A DNA stretch of 64,000 nucleotides, from positions 186,001 through 250,000 of the forward strand of contig SVFD01000001.1 in the NCBI GenBank assembly GCA_015057025.1, read 5' to 3'. This DNA is from Lachnospiraceae bacterium (GTDB taxonomy: Bacteria; Bacillota; Clostridia; Lachnospirales; Lachnospiraceae). Shown piece after piece: positions 24,621 to 33,140 of this stretch; within the stretch, counting starts at the first letter, position 1, and each line of letters opens with the position of its first letter. The notes below the pieces were generated by a model that had not been told where the DNA came from, did no database searches, and worked only from the letters and a program-made list of their open reading frames with translations. A program made the translations under genes and the position numbers.

Positions 24621-26468
24621 GTGGCAAAGAATATTGAACCCAAGCTTAAAAAGATTGGTGACTATTTGAAACTTGAAGATGAAACGATATTTACTATACC
24701 GGAATACCAGCGCGCGTATTCTTGGGGTATTGATAATTGTGATAAACTATGGCAAGACATAAATGACTTTGTTGAAAGCGAAAGCAAGGACAGATACTTT
24801 TTTGGGACAATTATTATCAACTGTCAGGATAATGACACAAAGTATGGACTTATTGACGGTCAGCAGAGAACTACTACATTTTTACTCTTATTAAAAGCGT
24901 TGCTTGTCAGAATCAATATTGCAATTGAGAGAACTGCAAGCGACGAGGACTCTGCGAGCCTTTGTCGTGGTTTGCAAGAACGTAGAAGAAGAATTATGGG
25001 TATTCTGTACAAGGTAGAAACGGAAGATATTTCAGACAAGCCGGATGTAACTAAAGATGCCGAAATATGCCGCCGCGGAATCATTCTTGAGAACTTCTCT
25101 ATAAATGAACAATACAAGACAGAATTGGCTACAATTCTTCAGGCTACGGATTATGCCTCAGCAGAAGCAAGAGTAACCAAAATCAAATACAAGCAAAAAG
25201 ATAATAGGTATACTAATTTTTTTAAAAATTTCAAATTCTTCTATGGAAAGATAAGTGAAATGTCAGATTCTCAATTGAACAGTATTGCAAAATCCATAAC
25301 GGATAACTGCGAAGTAATTGAAATTAAGAGCTGGCAAGTTGAGCAAGCTATTACCATGTTTAACTCTCTCAACTCTGATGGACTACCTCTTTACGATTCG
25401 GATATCATCTCTGCCAAGTTATATGCGGAAGCAGAAAAAAGAGGTAAAGAAAAAGAGTTCGCAGATTTGTGGAAGCAGTTGAACAACTGCATAAATGAAT
25501 TGGAGATTATTCGCATAGCAGATATCAATTCGATTTTGATGCAGTACATGTATTACATACGAACCATTAACAAAGAAACGATAAGCGAAACAGGTGCAAT
25601 CAATGTAACTACACCTGGCTTGAGAAGATATTTTACCGAGATTAATAAAATGCCAATTACTGATCCTATCGGTATGTGTTCAGATCTGATTAAGCTAGCT
25701 AAAATTTGGAAAAAAGTTTCTGAATATCCTCAAATGAAAGTTCTACTGAAGTTCAATGAAAACACAAAACTATTTTTGGCAAGTTATTTCTTTAGGCTCA
25801 ATGAGGAAAATATTGCAGAGGAAATTGTTAGTCCGATTCTTGAGTGTTTGCTTCGGCTGTTTTGTCTTCTCGAACTTGTCGATGTCGGTTACTCTAGTAA
25901 ATATTTTAAAACATTTTTGTTTGGGATGGAGGCAAAGTTCGTTAACAAAAGTACCACTGTAGATGAAATCACACATGATTTTAATGAACATATTCGTTCT
26001 AATTGGGATAAAGAAGTTGTCTGGGGAGCATTGCGAGACTATGATGGCAATGCTTTAGTATATTTGAACGAGTATCTTTTTGCAAAAGAAAATGCTATGG
26101 GTTTTACACTTGGAACAAAATATGATATTGAGCACATTATGCCTTATAGTGGTAATAATCTTCAGGAGATTAGAAAGGATGCCGAGATTGACAGTGAAGA
26201 GGAATTCTACGGCATTGTAAACAAATTAGGCAATAAAATTCTTCTTGAAGAAAAGATTAACCGAGCAATCGGAAATGAATGGTTTAGAACAAAAGTTTCA
26301 ACTAAGCTCGAGAACAAGACGGGATATATTGATAGTGAATATCCTATAGCTGGTGCTTTGGTTTCCAAATATCAAAGTGCTGACAAACCTTATTGGAAGA
26401 AAGATGATATTATATTTGCCACTGACAAAGCAAGTAATAGAATCGTTGAATTTATTTTTGACATGTAA
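24621..26468 (+). CDS. GmrSD-like type IV restriction protein (DUF262-DUF1524)
   Basis: A 615-residue protein with an N-terminal DUF262 (ParB-like nucleotidase) domain: I-P-E-Y-Q-R-A-Y-S-W (about 25-35) and G-L-I-D-G-Q-Q-R-T-T-T (about 77-87). The C-terminal DUF1524 has the HNH-type pattern D-I-E-H-I-M-P and N-K-L-G-N-K-I-L-L. This is the single-chain form of GmrS+GmrD, which cuts DNA carrying modified (for example glucosylated) cytosines and so defends against phage. Both active motifs are present. The start is GTG with GGAGGT 8 bases upstream. The repeats around it suggest recent acquisition. Confidence 0.9.
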   Translation: MAKNIEPKLKKIGDYLKLEDETIFTIPEYQRAYSWGIDNCDKLWQDINDFVESESKDRYFFGTIIINCQDNDTKYGLIDGQQRTTTFLLLLKALLVRINIAIERTASDEDSASLCRGLQERRRRIMGILYKVETEDISDKPDVTKDAEICRRGIILENFSINEQYKTELATILQATDYASAEARVTKIKYKQKDNRYTNFFKNFKFFYGKISEMSDSQLNSIAKSITDNCEVIEIKSWQVEQAITMFNSLNSDGLPLYDSDIISAKLYAEAEKRGKEKEFADLWKQLNNCINELEIIRIADINSILMQYMYYIRTINKETISETGAINVTTPGLRRYFTEINKMPITDPIGMCSDLIKLAKIWKKVSEYPQMKVLLKFNENTKLFLASYFFRLNEENIAEEIVSPILECLLRLFCLLELVDVGYSSKYFKTFLFGMEAKFVNKSTTVDEITHDFNEHIRSNWDKEVVWGALRDYDGNALVYLNEYLFAKENAMGFTLGTKYDIEHIMPYSGNNLQEIRKDAEIDSEEEFYGIVNKLGNKILLEEKINRAIGNEWFRTKVSTKLENKTGYIDSEYPIAGALVSKYQSADKPYWKKDDIIFATDKASNRIVEFIFDM

Positions 26469-26471
26469 TTC

Positions 26472-26578
26472 TATTTGCCACAGAGCTGAAAATACCAGAC
26501 AACGAATATGCTTATAAGTACATGGATACTCCGTGGAATTTATTTGAAAATTTAGCAAAGAATATGGATGTGTTTTAG
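26472..26578 (+). pseudogene. C-terminal coding fragment of an unknown gene
   Basis: An open frame ending T-E-L-K-I-P-D-N-E-Y-A-Y-K-Y-M-D-T-P-W-N and then L-F-E-N-L-A-K-N before the stop at 26578. It has natural-looking protein composition but no start codon or ribosome site, so it looks like the tail of a gene truncated at the end of the GmrSD-like gene. Parent family not recognised. Confidence 0.4.
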
Positions 26579-26666
26579 AAAAGAGTCCTTTTGAGGTTTT
26601 CTTTTCGGCATGGTATAATCGAAAAGTCTTTATGTGATTTTGTATAGCTATTTACAAAGATTCAGT

Positions 26667-26708
26667 GACTACTTTTTAGTGGGGAAGACTACTTTTTGAC
26701 TACTTTTA
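26667..26708 (+). repeat. Three copies of GACTACTTTT
   Basis: Copies start at 26667, 26687 and 26698. The last two are 11 bases apart, about one helical turn, which suits side-by-side protein binding. They could be arm-type sites of a lost integrase. Confidence 0.7.
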
Positions 26709-26717
26709 GGCAATAAA

Positions 26718-26837
26718 TTGGCTAAGAGTGTGAAAGAGTATGAAAGGCTCAAAAGCCTGAAAAGTAAGGGTTTACAAGAATTTGCAAGGATAGCCAATGG
26801 AGCCAAAGTTATTCCCGACAATGAAGAGTTTGGATAA
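26718..26837 (+). pseudogene. Short coding fragment, 39 codons
   Basis: TTG then A-K-S-V-K-E-Y-E-R-L-K-S-L-K-S-K-G-L-Q-E and F-A-R-I-A-N-G-A-K-V, ending at a TAA. The composition is protein-like, but there is no convincing ribosome site. It may be a small gene or the tail of a mobile-element gene. No family recognised. Confidence 0.35.
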
Positions 26838-26903
26838 ATAAATCGTTGTAAACTCATGTATATTAATTTAAAATTGGTTATACAGAGCATTGGTCTAAGG
26901 GTA

Positions 26904-26923
26904 TTTGACCAACTTTTGACCAA
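26904..26923 (+). repeat. Two copies of TTTGACCAA
   Basis: Direct repeats at 26904-26912 and 26915-26923, 11 bases apart, the same phasing as the GACTACTTTT repeats 200 bases upstream. Confidence 0.65.
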
Positions 26924-27001
26924 GAAAATTTATAATCAAATAAAGGGATTTACGTTTATTTAAAGAATGACTTGACCCGAATTTAATAGAATTAGCAATA
27001 C

Positions 27002-27051
27002 TAGAGGATATTTTCTAAAGAAATTTAGAAGATATCCTCTTTTTGCGTTAT
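27002..27051 (+). repeat. 50-bp direct repeat, right copy
   Basis: Second copy of the repeat at 22919-22968, with the same hairpin and T run. It closes the 4-kb segment holding the ATPase and GmrSD-like genes, and could also act as a transcription stop before the pse operon. Confidence 0.85.
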
Positions 27052-27199
27052 AATGCATATATGATTTTGAAAGTATATGTGCTAATGGAGTAGCTTTGTT
27101 TTATGACAGAAAAAGGAAGAACTTCATCTGTTTTGTTTTCTGTCTGAAGAAAACTGCTTGTCAGAATATTTGGGTTTAAAATAAATTTTTTATATAAGG

Positions 27200-27228
27200 T
27201 TGATTAGCTATTTGCTATGAAGTATAAT
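27200..27228 (+). promoter_or_regulatory. Promoter of the pseudaminic acid glycan operon
   Basis: TTGATT (27200-27205), a 17-base spacer and TATAAT (27223-27228). It is about 90 bases before the GTG of the formyltransferase gene and resembles a sigma-A promoter rather than sigma-28. Confidence 0.75.
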
Positions 27229-27320
27229 TAAAAATGATATATTTTTTGGATGTGTAAGTTGCAATGCATGTTGTTTTAGTAATAAAATGAGTAGGAGTTA
27301 TAAGAAAGGATAATGAATAG

Positions 27321-28118
27321 GTGAATATTGGATATATAGGTTCATCGGCTACGATGATTAAAATTTTAAAAGATTGGAAAAATCATAATATTTGTGTATG
27401 GTTTTGCGACTCATCAAAAGAGTCATCGGAGCTTGAATTATTAAGCGAGAAGATGCAAGTTTCACTTTTCTACATAAATAAAGAAGAACAGATTATAGAG
27501 CAGATGGCAAAATGTCCAAAGCAAATAGACTATTTTATTGTGTATAAAACAGGGATTATTATACATGAGAAAATGTTAGATAAATATTCTTTTTTTAATT
27601 TTCATCCGGGAAGCTTGGAAACTAACAGAGGTGCATATCCATTGGTTTGGAGTGTTTTGTTGGGGGAAAAGGAAGCTACAATGAGTTTGCATCAAATAAA
27701 CGAGGGAATAGATGCAGGACCATTAATTTGTGAAAAAAAGATTTATATATCAGAAAACGATACTCCGCCATGTTTAGAAAAAAGGTTGGAGAAAGAAATT
27801 CCTTTAATGTTAGATAAGATTGATTTTTATAGGTCGGGTAAATGTGATGCCAAAATTATCGAAAATGGTGTATATCGACGAAAAATACAAAAAAATGATT
27901 ATACTATTGATTTTGAAAAAGATAGTTATGAGATTATGTGTCGAAAAATAAATAGCCAGAAGGGATATGAAGGGGCCGTTCTTTGGTATAAAGGTAAAGA
28001 ATTTCGGTGTATTTCCGTGGAATTAATGGATGAATTCCCAAGTGCTTATGAAGGGGTATCTGATAAGATTGTATTGGAAAGAGACAACCAATGGTATTGT
28101 TTTTCGTTAATAATATAA
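27321..28118 (+). CDS. Formyltransferase-family enzyme of sugar biosynthesis
   Basis: A 265-residue protein with the methionyl-tRNA/sugar formyltransferase catalytic domain. The catalytic set is present: Asn93 and His95 in N-F-H-P-G-S and Asp131 in E-G-I-D-A-G-P-L. These enzymes move a formyl group from N10-formyltetrahydrofolate to an amine, here probably on an amino sugar nucleotide. It is shorter than Fmt (about 310) and has a different C-terminus, as do sugar N-formyltransferases. As the first gene of the pse operon, it may acylate the 4-amino sugar in place of, or in addition to, the acetyltransferase PseH, which is not in the window. The GTG start has AAGGA 10-14 bases before it. Confidence 0.75.
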   Translation: MNIGYIGSSATMIKILKDWKNHNICVWFCDSSKESSELELLSEKMQVSLFYINKEEQIIEQMAKCPKQIDYFIVYKTGIIIHEKMLDKYSFFNFHPGSLETNRGAYPLVWSVLLGEKEATMSLHQINEGIDAGPLICEKKIYISENDTPPCLEKRLEKEIPLMLDKIDFYRSGKCDAKIIENGVYRRKIQKNDYTIDFEKDSYEIMCRKINSQKGYEGAVLWYKGKEFRCISVELMDEFPSAYEGVSDKIVLERDNQWYCFSLII

Positions 28119-28213
28119 TTTGTAAAATAATATGTTAGGATACGTATAAGTATCTATAATATTTTATAGAAGAATTTTTAAAATATAAAATTTAGTGTGA
28201 GAGATATTAAGTT

Positions 28214-28903
28214 ATGAGTAACATTGCTATTATTACTGCTCGAGGCGGAAGCAAAAGAATACCTAAAAAAAATATAAAACCATTTTGTGGTAAACCTATC
28301 TTATTATATTCTATTGAAGCTGCAATTAAAAGTGGTTGTTTTCATGAGATAATGGTCTCTACGGATGATGAAGAAATTGCGCAACTTGCTAAAAGTGCAG
28401 GAGCAAATGTACCATTTATGCGTAGCCGTAAAACATCTGATGATTTTGCTACAACTGCAGATGTGATAGAAGAAGTGCTTAATGAGTATAAAAAAAGAGG
28501 ACAAACATTTGAATGTGCCTGTGTTTTGTATCCGACGGCTCCATTTGTGACAGGAGCAAAATTGAGAAAAGCAGTCGAATTAATGCAAGAGCAAGGGGCT
28601 GATTCGGTGTTGCCAATTGTGCAGTTTTCGTTTCCGCCACAACGTGCTTTTGTTAGTACTGATGGATATATACAATTTGCTGAAAAGAAATTTGCAAGAA
28701 CTAGATCTCAGGACTTGGAACCTATGTATCATGATAGTGGACAGTTTTGTTGTTTTAAACCTGAGATGTTATTGCAAAGACATACTTTGGTGACGGAAAA
28801 TACTCTAGGTGTTGTTTATCCGGAAAGCGAAGTTCAGGATATTGATACGTATGAAGATTGGAAACTTGCTGAATTGAAGTATACTATGATGAAGGAGAAA
28901 TAA
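28214..28903 (+). CDS. pseF: Pseudaminic acid cytidylyltransferase
   Basis: A 229-residue NTP transferase that activates pseudaminic acid with CTP to CMP-Pse. The N-terminal I-I-T-A-R-G-G-S-K-R-I-P-K-K-N is the nucleotide-binding motif of CMP-sialate synthetases. The internal P-T-A-P-F-V and the metal-binding E-V-Q-D-I-D-T-Y-E-D-W near the C-terminus match PseF better than NeuA. The following genes make the substrate. Ribosome binding is weak (GAGAG). Confidence 0.88.
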   Translation: MSNIAIITARGGSKRIPKKNIKPFCGKPILLYSIEAAIKSGCFHEIMVSTDDEEIAQLAKSAGANVPFMRSRKTSDDFATTADVIEEVLNEYKKRGQTFECACVLYPTAPFVTGAKLRKAVELMQEQGADSVLPIVQFSFPPQRAFVSTDGYIQFAEKKFARTRSQDLEPMYHDSGQFCCFKPEMLLQRHTLVTENTLGVVYPESEVQDIDTYEDWKLAELKYTMMKEK

Positions 28904-28904
28904 T

Positions 28905-29960
28905 ATGTCATTTCGAATTAAAGACAGAGTCATCGGTGCCGGGAATCCTGCGTATATTATTGCGGAAATGTCTGCAAATCATGCCGGAAGTTTATCTCAT
29001 GCAAAGGAGATAATTTGGGCTGCAAAAGAGGCAGGTGCGGATTGTATTAAGATTCAAACATATACTGCCGATACACTTACATTAAATTGTAATAATGAGT
29101 ATTTTCGAATTAAGTCAGGACCGTGGCAAAATGAAAATACCATGTACGCACTTTATGGTAAAGCAAATACACCATGGGAATGGCATGGAGAATTGATGGC
29201 TGAAGCCAACAAAGCGGGGATAGATTTTTTCTCTACGCCCTTTGATTTAACAGCTGTAGATTTTCTGGAAGAATTAGGTGTGGAGTTTTATAAGATTGCG
29301 TCTCCTGAAATGGTAGATATTCCTTTGATTCGATATGTTGCGTCTAAGGGGAAACCGATTATTATGTCCACAGGAATGGCAACTGTCGGAGAGATTGAGT
29401 TAGCTGTAAATGCAATACGTAGTTGTGGTAACGACCAGATTGCTTTGTTACGTTGCGCCACAGCTTATCCGGCTGTAACTGATCAGATGAATTTGGCTAC
29501 ATTACAAAATATGTCAGAGATTTTTAATGTTCCTGTAGGCTTGTCAGACCATTCCCAAGGAAGCATTGGCGCAGTTGCTGCTGTATTGCTTGGTGGTTCC
29601 ATAATCGAAAAACATTTTTGTATCAGTAGGGATATTGAAAGCCCGGATTCGTTCTTTTCCATGAATAAAGATGAATTTGCTTCAATGGTTTCGGATATCA
29701 GGCAGGCAGAAAAGGCGAGAGGTCATATTCAATATGGACCGATGAAACAGGAAGAAGCAAATCTGGTAAATAGAAAATCTATTTTTTGCAGTGCACCCAT
29801 TAAAAAAGGTGAGGTGTTTACAGCAGAGAATGTCCGCGTGGTGAGACCGGGATATGGCCTAGAACCTAAATATTATGATAGATTAATTGGCAGTGTTGCA
29901 CTGTGTGATATTGAATTTGGAACACCCATTGCATTTGGAATGTTTGGAGAAAAACTATAA
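28905..29960 (+). CDS. pseI: Pseudaminic acid synthase
   Basis: A 351-residue NeuB-family enzyme that condenses phosphoenolpyruvate with a 6-deoxy-diacetamido-altrose to give pseudaminic acid. The TIM barrel starts I-I-A-E-M-S-A-N-H-A-G-S and contains K-I-Q-T-Y and F-S-T-P-F-D; the C-terminal SAF domain (about 290-345) begins K-S-I-F-C-S-A-P-I-K-K-G-E. Its neighbours pseF and pseG favour pseudaminic over neuraminic or legionaminic acid. GAAGGAG precedes the ATG, one base after the pseF stop. Confidence 0.92.
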   Translation: MSFRIKDRVIGAGNPAYIIAEMSANHAGSLSHAKEIIWAAKEAGADCIKIQTYTADTLTLNCNNEYFRIKSGPWQNENTMYALYGKANTPWEWHGELMAEANKAGIDFFSTPFDLTAVDFLEELGVEFYKIASPEMVDIPLIRYVASKGKPIIMSTGMATVGEIELAVNAIRSCGNDQIALLRCATAYPAVTDQMNLATLQNMSEIFNVPVGLSDHSQGSIGAVAAVLLGGSIIEKHFCISRDIESPDSFFSMNKDEFASMVSDIRQAEKARGHIQYGPMKQEEANLVNRKSIFCSAPIKKGEVFTAENVRVVRPGYGLEPKYYDRLIGSVALCDIEFGTPIAFGMFGEKL

Positions 29961-30976
29961 TGATAGGAATTCGAGTCGATGTCAATCAGAAGATAGCTAC
30001 CGGTCATATTAAGAGAGATATTGCTATAGCACTGTGCCTTCGAAAGATGGGACAGGAATGCGTTTTTATATCTGCAGATGAAAATTGTTTGCCATATCTT
30101 GCCACATATGATTTTAAAAGTGTCATTTTGGGAAGTGTATGGAATGATATGGAAAGTGAGTTATCAAAGCTTGAAATTGTGATAAAAGAAAACAATATCG
30201 AAAGCTTATTAGTTGATAGCTATATGGTAACAGAAAGGTATATGAAAAAACTTTCTGAGATAACTGTCGTCACTTATTTTGATGAACTCGGTAAATTTGG
30301 CTACGGATGTCAACAGCTCATTAACGGAGTGCTAGAACCGCCTGATTATTCGGAAGCCCCGGGAAAGGCATTGCTGGGACCGGATTATGTTTCGTTAAGA
30401 CAGGAGTTTTCGGAATTACCGCCTAAAAAGATTCGTCCTAATTTGGATAGATTGATGATTACCAGTGGAGGAACGGACAATTATCATTTTTGTGCTGATT
30501 TCTTGGAGTTTATATTGCAACAGCCGCAATGGAATGATTTGCAGGTTGTGGTTGCGATAGGTGAGTTTAGTGAAGATAAAGAAGTATTGCAGAGGCGATA
30601 TGCTAATGAGCCCAGAGTTGACTTATATGTGAATGCGCAAAATATGTCCGAATTAATGAGCAATGCGGATTATGTAATTACGGCCGGAGGTACTACTTTA
30701 TACGAGGTATGTGCAGTAGGAACTGCTGCGTCGTGTTATGCAATTGCAGATAACCAATTGGAGATTGTACAGTCTTTTCATGAACGGGATCTGGTCTCTT
30801 TTGCCGGTGACTTTCGAAGAAATCCTAAGGAAACGATGCAACAACTTCTGATGCAAATGGAGAATGCAAGAGAAGAGCACTTTCGTCGGGAACAGTCAAT
30901 TAAATTACAAAGAATAGTAGATGGCAGAGGAGCATGGAGAATTGCAGAGGCGTTGGTAAATGCTCCAAATTTATAA
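29960..30976 (+). CDS. pseG: UDP-2,4-diacetamido-trideoxy-altropyranose hydrolase
   Basis: A 338-residue GT-B-fold hydrolase that removes UDP from the altrose intermediate just before PseI. It has the N-terminal I-R-V-D-V-N-Q-K-I-A-T-G-H-I-K-R-D motif (His17 is the likely catalytic base) and the C-terminal nucleotide site I-T-A-G-G-T-T-L-Y-E-V. It overlaps the pseI stop by one base. The earlier pathway enzymes PseB, PseC and PseH are not in the window. Confidence 0.9.
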   Translation: MIGIRVDVNQKIATGHIKRDIAIALCLRKMGQECVFISADENCLPYLATYDFKSVILGSVWNDMESELSKLEIVIKENNIESLLVDSYMVTERYMKKLSEITVVTYFDELGKFGYGCQQLINGVLEPPDYSEAPGKALLGPDYVSLRQEFSELPPKKIRPNLDRLMITSGGTDNYHFCADFLEFILQQPQWNDLQVVVAIGEFSEDKEVLQRRYANEPRVDLYVNAQNMSELMSNADYVITAGGTTLYEVCAVGTAASCYAIADNQLEIVQSFHERDLVSFAGDFRRNPKETMQQLLMQMENAREEHFRREQSIKLQRIVDGRGAWRIAEALVNAPNL

Positions 30977-30996
30977 AGGAACAGAGTGAAATTAAA

Positions 30997-32076
30997 GTGA
31001 AAGAACGTATTTATGTATGCCATACATTTTATCATGTTTATGTGTCGTTTCTAAAGGAAATGAATTTGCCTATTGAAAAAAGAGGTAAAGCGACTCTTGT
31101 AATCAGTCATATGTCTACGGATTTTGGTGATTTTTCGGAAAGAGTGCGAAAAAGCGGTTTTTTTGAAGAGGTAGTAGATTTTGATGAAAAACATGAAAGA
31201 TGTTTTCCGGAATTGGCAAAATATCGGCAAAAAGAAAAAAACTTTATAAAGAGTACATTAAACCGAATCAAATTCACAAAGAAATTTGCACGCTTGCAGG
31301 CGGAGTATATACCTGTAGATTTCAAACAATATAGGGATATTTATGTTTTTTGTGATTCCGATCCCATAGGCTTTTATTTGAATGCAAATCACATATATTA
31401 TCACGCTGTGGAAGATGGACTGAATTGTTTAAAAAATGGCGATTTGGCGCATTTAGATAATTTGAACCATTTTAAAATTAAAGCCTTTTTGTCTCAGAAG
31501 TGTAACCTGATATTTATACAAAACGGATACAGTAAATATTGTATAGATATGGAGGTAAATGATATTTCGGTTATTGCGATTCCGTTTGAAAAGTATGTGG
31601 AAGTGCCAAGAAAAAAATTGGTTGAAGGATTGAGACGGGAAGATAAAGATTTACTGTTAAAGGTCTTTGTTCCTGATATCGATAAATTAAAGCAGGCAAT
31701 TCAAGATAACAATGTTAAGACTGCGCTTGTTTTAACAGAACCTCTTTGCCCGGATTTGAGTGTGAGAAAACAAATATTTGAGGATATTGTTGAGCGTTAT
31801 AAAGACGAGTATATGCTTGTTTTTAAACCACATCCCAGGGACGAGTTGGATTATAAGAAGGAGTTTCCGGATTACCAAATTATTGATAAAGTGGTGCCTA
31901 TGGAAATGCTTAATTTTATTGAAGGATGCAAAATGGATTTAGCTATTGGAGTTTTTACGGAACTGGATGCTTTAGAATTTGTAAAAGATAGGGTGCGTTT
32001 GGGTGCGGACTTTATGGATAAATATGAAGACCCCTCCATTCATAGATTTCCTGATTTGACAAAGTGTAAGCATTAG
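30997..32076 (+). CDS. Putative sialyltransferase-like glycosyltransferase (GT52-like)
   Basis: A 359-residue protein with a GT-B layout resembling GT52 lipooligosaccharide sialyltransferases and polysialyltransferases. It starts I-Y-V-C-H-T-F-Y-H-V-Y-V-S, has H-A-V-E-D-G-L-N in the middle and F-K-P-H-P-R-D-E-L-D-Y (about 275-285), the H-P motif that binds CMP in these families. Being next to pseF, it is a candidate to transfer CMP-pseudaminic acid. The start is uncertain: GTG at 30997 begins at the conserved region, but an AAGGA at 30976 is 16 bases away. Confidence 0.65.
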   Translation: MKERIYVCHTFYHVYVSFLKEMNLPIEKRGKATLVISHMSTDFGDFSERVRKSGFFEEVVDFDEKHERCFPELAKYRQKEKNFIKSTLNRIKFTKKFARLQAEYIPVDFKQYRDIYVFCDSDPIGFYLNANHIYYHAVEDGLNCLKNGDLAHLDNLNHFKIKAFLSQKCNLIFIQNGYSKYCIDMEVNDISVIAIPFEKYVEVPRKKLVEGLRREDKDLLLKVFVPDIDKLKQAIQDNNVKTALVLTEPLCPDLSVRKQIFEDIVERYKDEYMLVFKPHPRDELDYKKEFPDYQIIDKVVPMEMLNFIEGCKMDLAIGVFTELDALEFVKDRVRLGADFMDKYEDPSIHRFPDLTKCKH

Positions 32077-32089
32077 AGAGGATTATAGT

Positions 32090-33124
32090 ATGAAGTTGAG
32101 TATTATTGTTCCGGTATATAATATGGCTTCGGACGGGAAGCTTGAGTTTTGTTTGGATTCATTGCTTAATCAGACACTTGAAGATTATGAAGTGATTGCT
32201 ATAAATGATGCTTCAACGGATAATTCATTGGAAATTTTACAACAGTATCAAAAAAAATATCCCGAGAAATTAGTAGTTGATTCGCTGAAAGAAAACCACA
32301 GACAGGGTGGCGCTAAAAATTTAGGATTATCGCTTAGTCGTGGTGACTTTATTGGTTTTGTGGATAGTGACGACTGGGTGACTCTGAATTGTTTCGAACG
32401 ATTGTTAGATAAAGCAAAAGAAACCGGTGCTGATGTGGTTGCGTGCGATTTCTGTTATGTATATGAACATACAATGAATCCTACCGATAGAGTGCCTTGT
32501 AATTTATCGGAACAGGTCGGAGAATTAACACATGAAAGAAAAGCATCGCTTTTTATGAATCCGGGAGCGTTAGTGACTAAAATATATCAAAGAAATCTCT
32601 TGTTCGATGAGCCGTTTGCATTCCCTGAGCATATGTTCTTTGAGGATAATGCTACGGGAATAGAGTTACTTCGCAGGGCAAAACATTTTGAGTATATACC
32701 GGAACCTATGTATTTTTATTATCAGCATAATGCGTCTACGGTACATGTCATTACAATGGAGCGTTGCAATGACAGGCTAGAAGCGATGCGCATTATGTAT
32801 AAGTATGCTTCTGAGAAAGGGTATTTGGAAGAGTTTTATGATGAAATAGAGTATAAGTTTACAAATTTATTTTATCAAAATACGTTGTTTTCATATATGC
32901 AGGGCACACCTAAGACTGATATGGGATTTGTCAGAAGAATGGGAAAAGAGATGCGTACTGTTTTTCCTGATTTTCAAAAGAATAAATACTATGTAGAATT
33001 AGTGCATTCTGAAGAGAAGAAATTAATGAAAATGCAACAGAAATCTACAGTATGGTTTGTGTTATATTACAGAGCATTGAATGCATACCGAAAATTTAGA
33101 AAAAATTTAGAAAAGAGTAGTTAG
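32090..33124 (+). CDS. Family 2 glycosyltransferase
   Basis: A 344-residue GT-A transferase with the N-terminal S-I-I-V-P-V-Y-N domain, N-D-A-S-T-D-N-S and the metal-binding D-S-D-D (V-D-S-D-D-W). The C-terminal half (about 220-344) is helical and variable. It builds a glycan from a nucleotide sugar on the inner face of the membrane; donor and acceptor unknown. AGAGAGGAT precedes the ATG. Confidence 0.88.
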   Translation: MKLSIIVPVYNMASDGKLEFCLDSLLNQTLEDYEVIAINDASTDNSLEILQQYQKKYPEKLVVDSLKENHRQGGAKNLGLSLSRGDFIGFVDSDDWVTLNCFERLLDKAKETGADVVACDFCYVYEHTMNPTDRVPCNLSEQVGELTHERKASLFMNPGALVTKIYQRNLLFDEPFAFPEHMFFEDNATGIELLRRAKHFEYIPEPMYFYYQHNASTVHVITMERCNDRLEAMRIMYKYASEKGYLEEFYDEIEYKFTNLFYQNTLFSYMQGTPKTDMGFVRRMGKEMRTVFPDFQKNKYYVELVHSEEKKLMKMQQKSTVWFVLYYRALNAYRKFRKNLEKSS

Positions 33125-33140
33125 CAAAGGAGTGATGGAA

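Larger units (their letters stand above)
26469..27320. other. 852-base stretch with gene fragments and repeats
   Basis: No full-length gene. It contains two short coding fragments, three GACTACTTTT repeats, two TTTGACCAA repeats, the right copy of the 50-bp repeat and the promoter of the pse operon. Base composition is very AT-rich. Confidence 0.6.
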
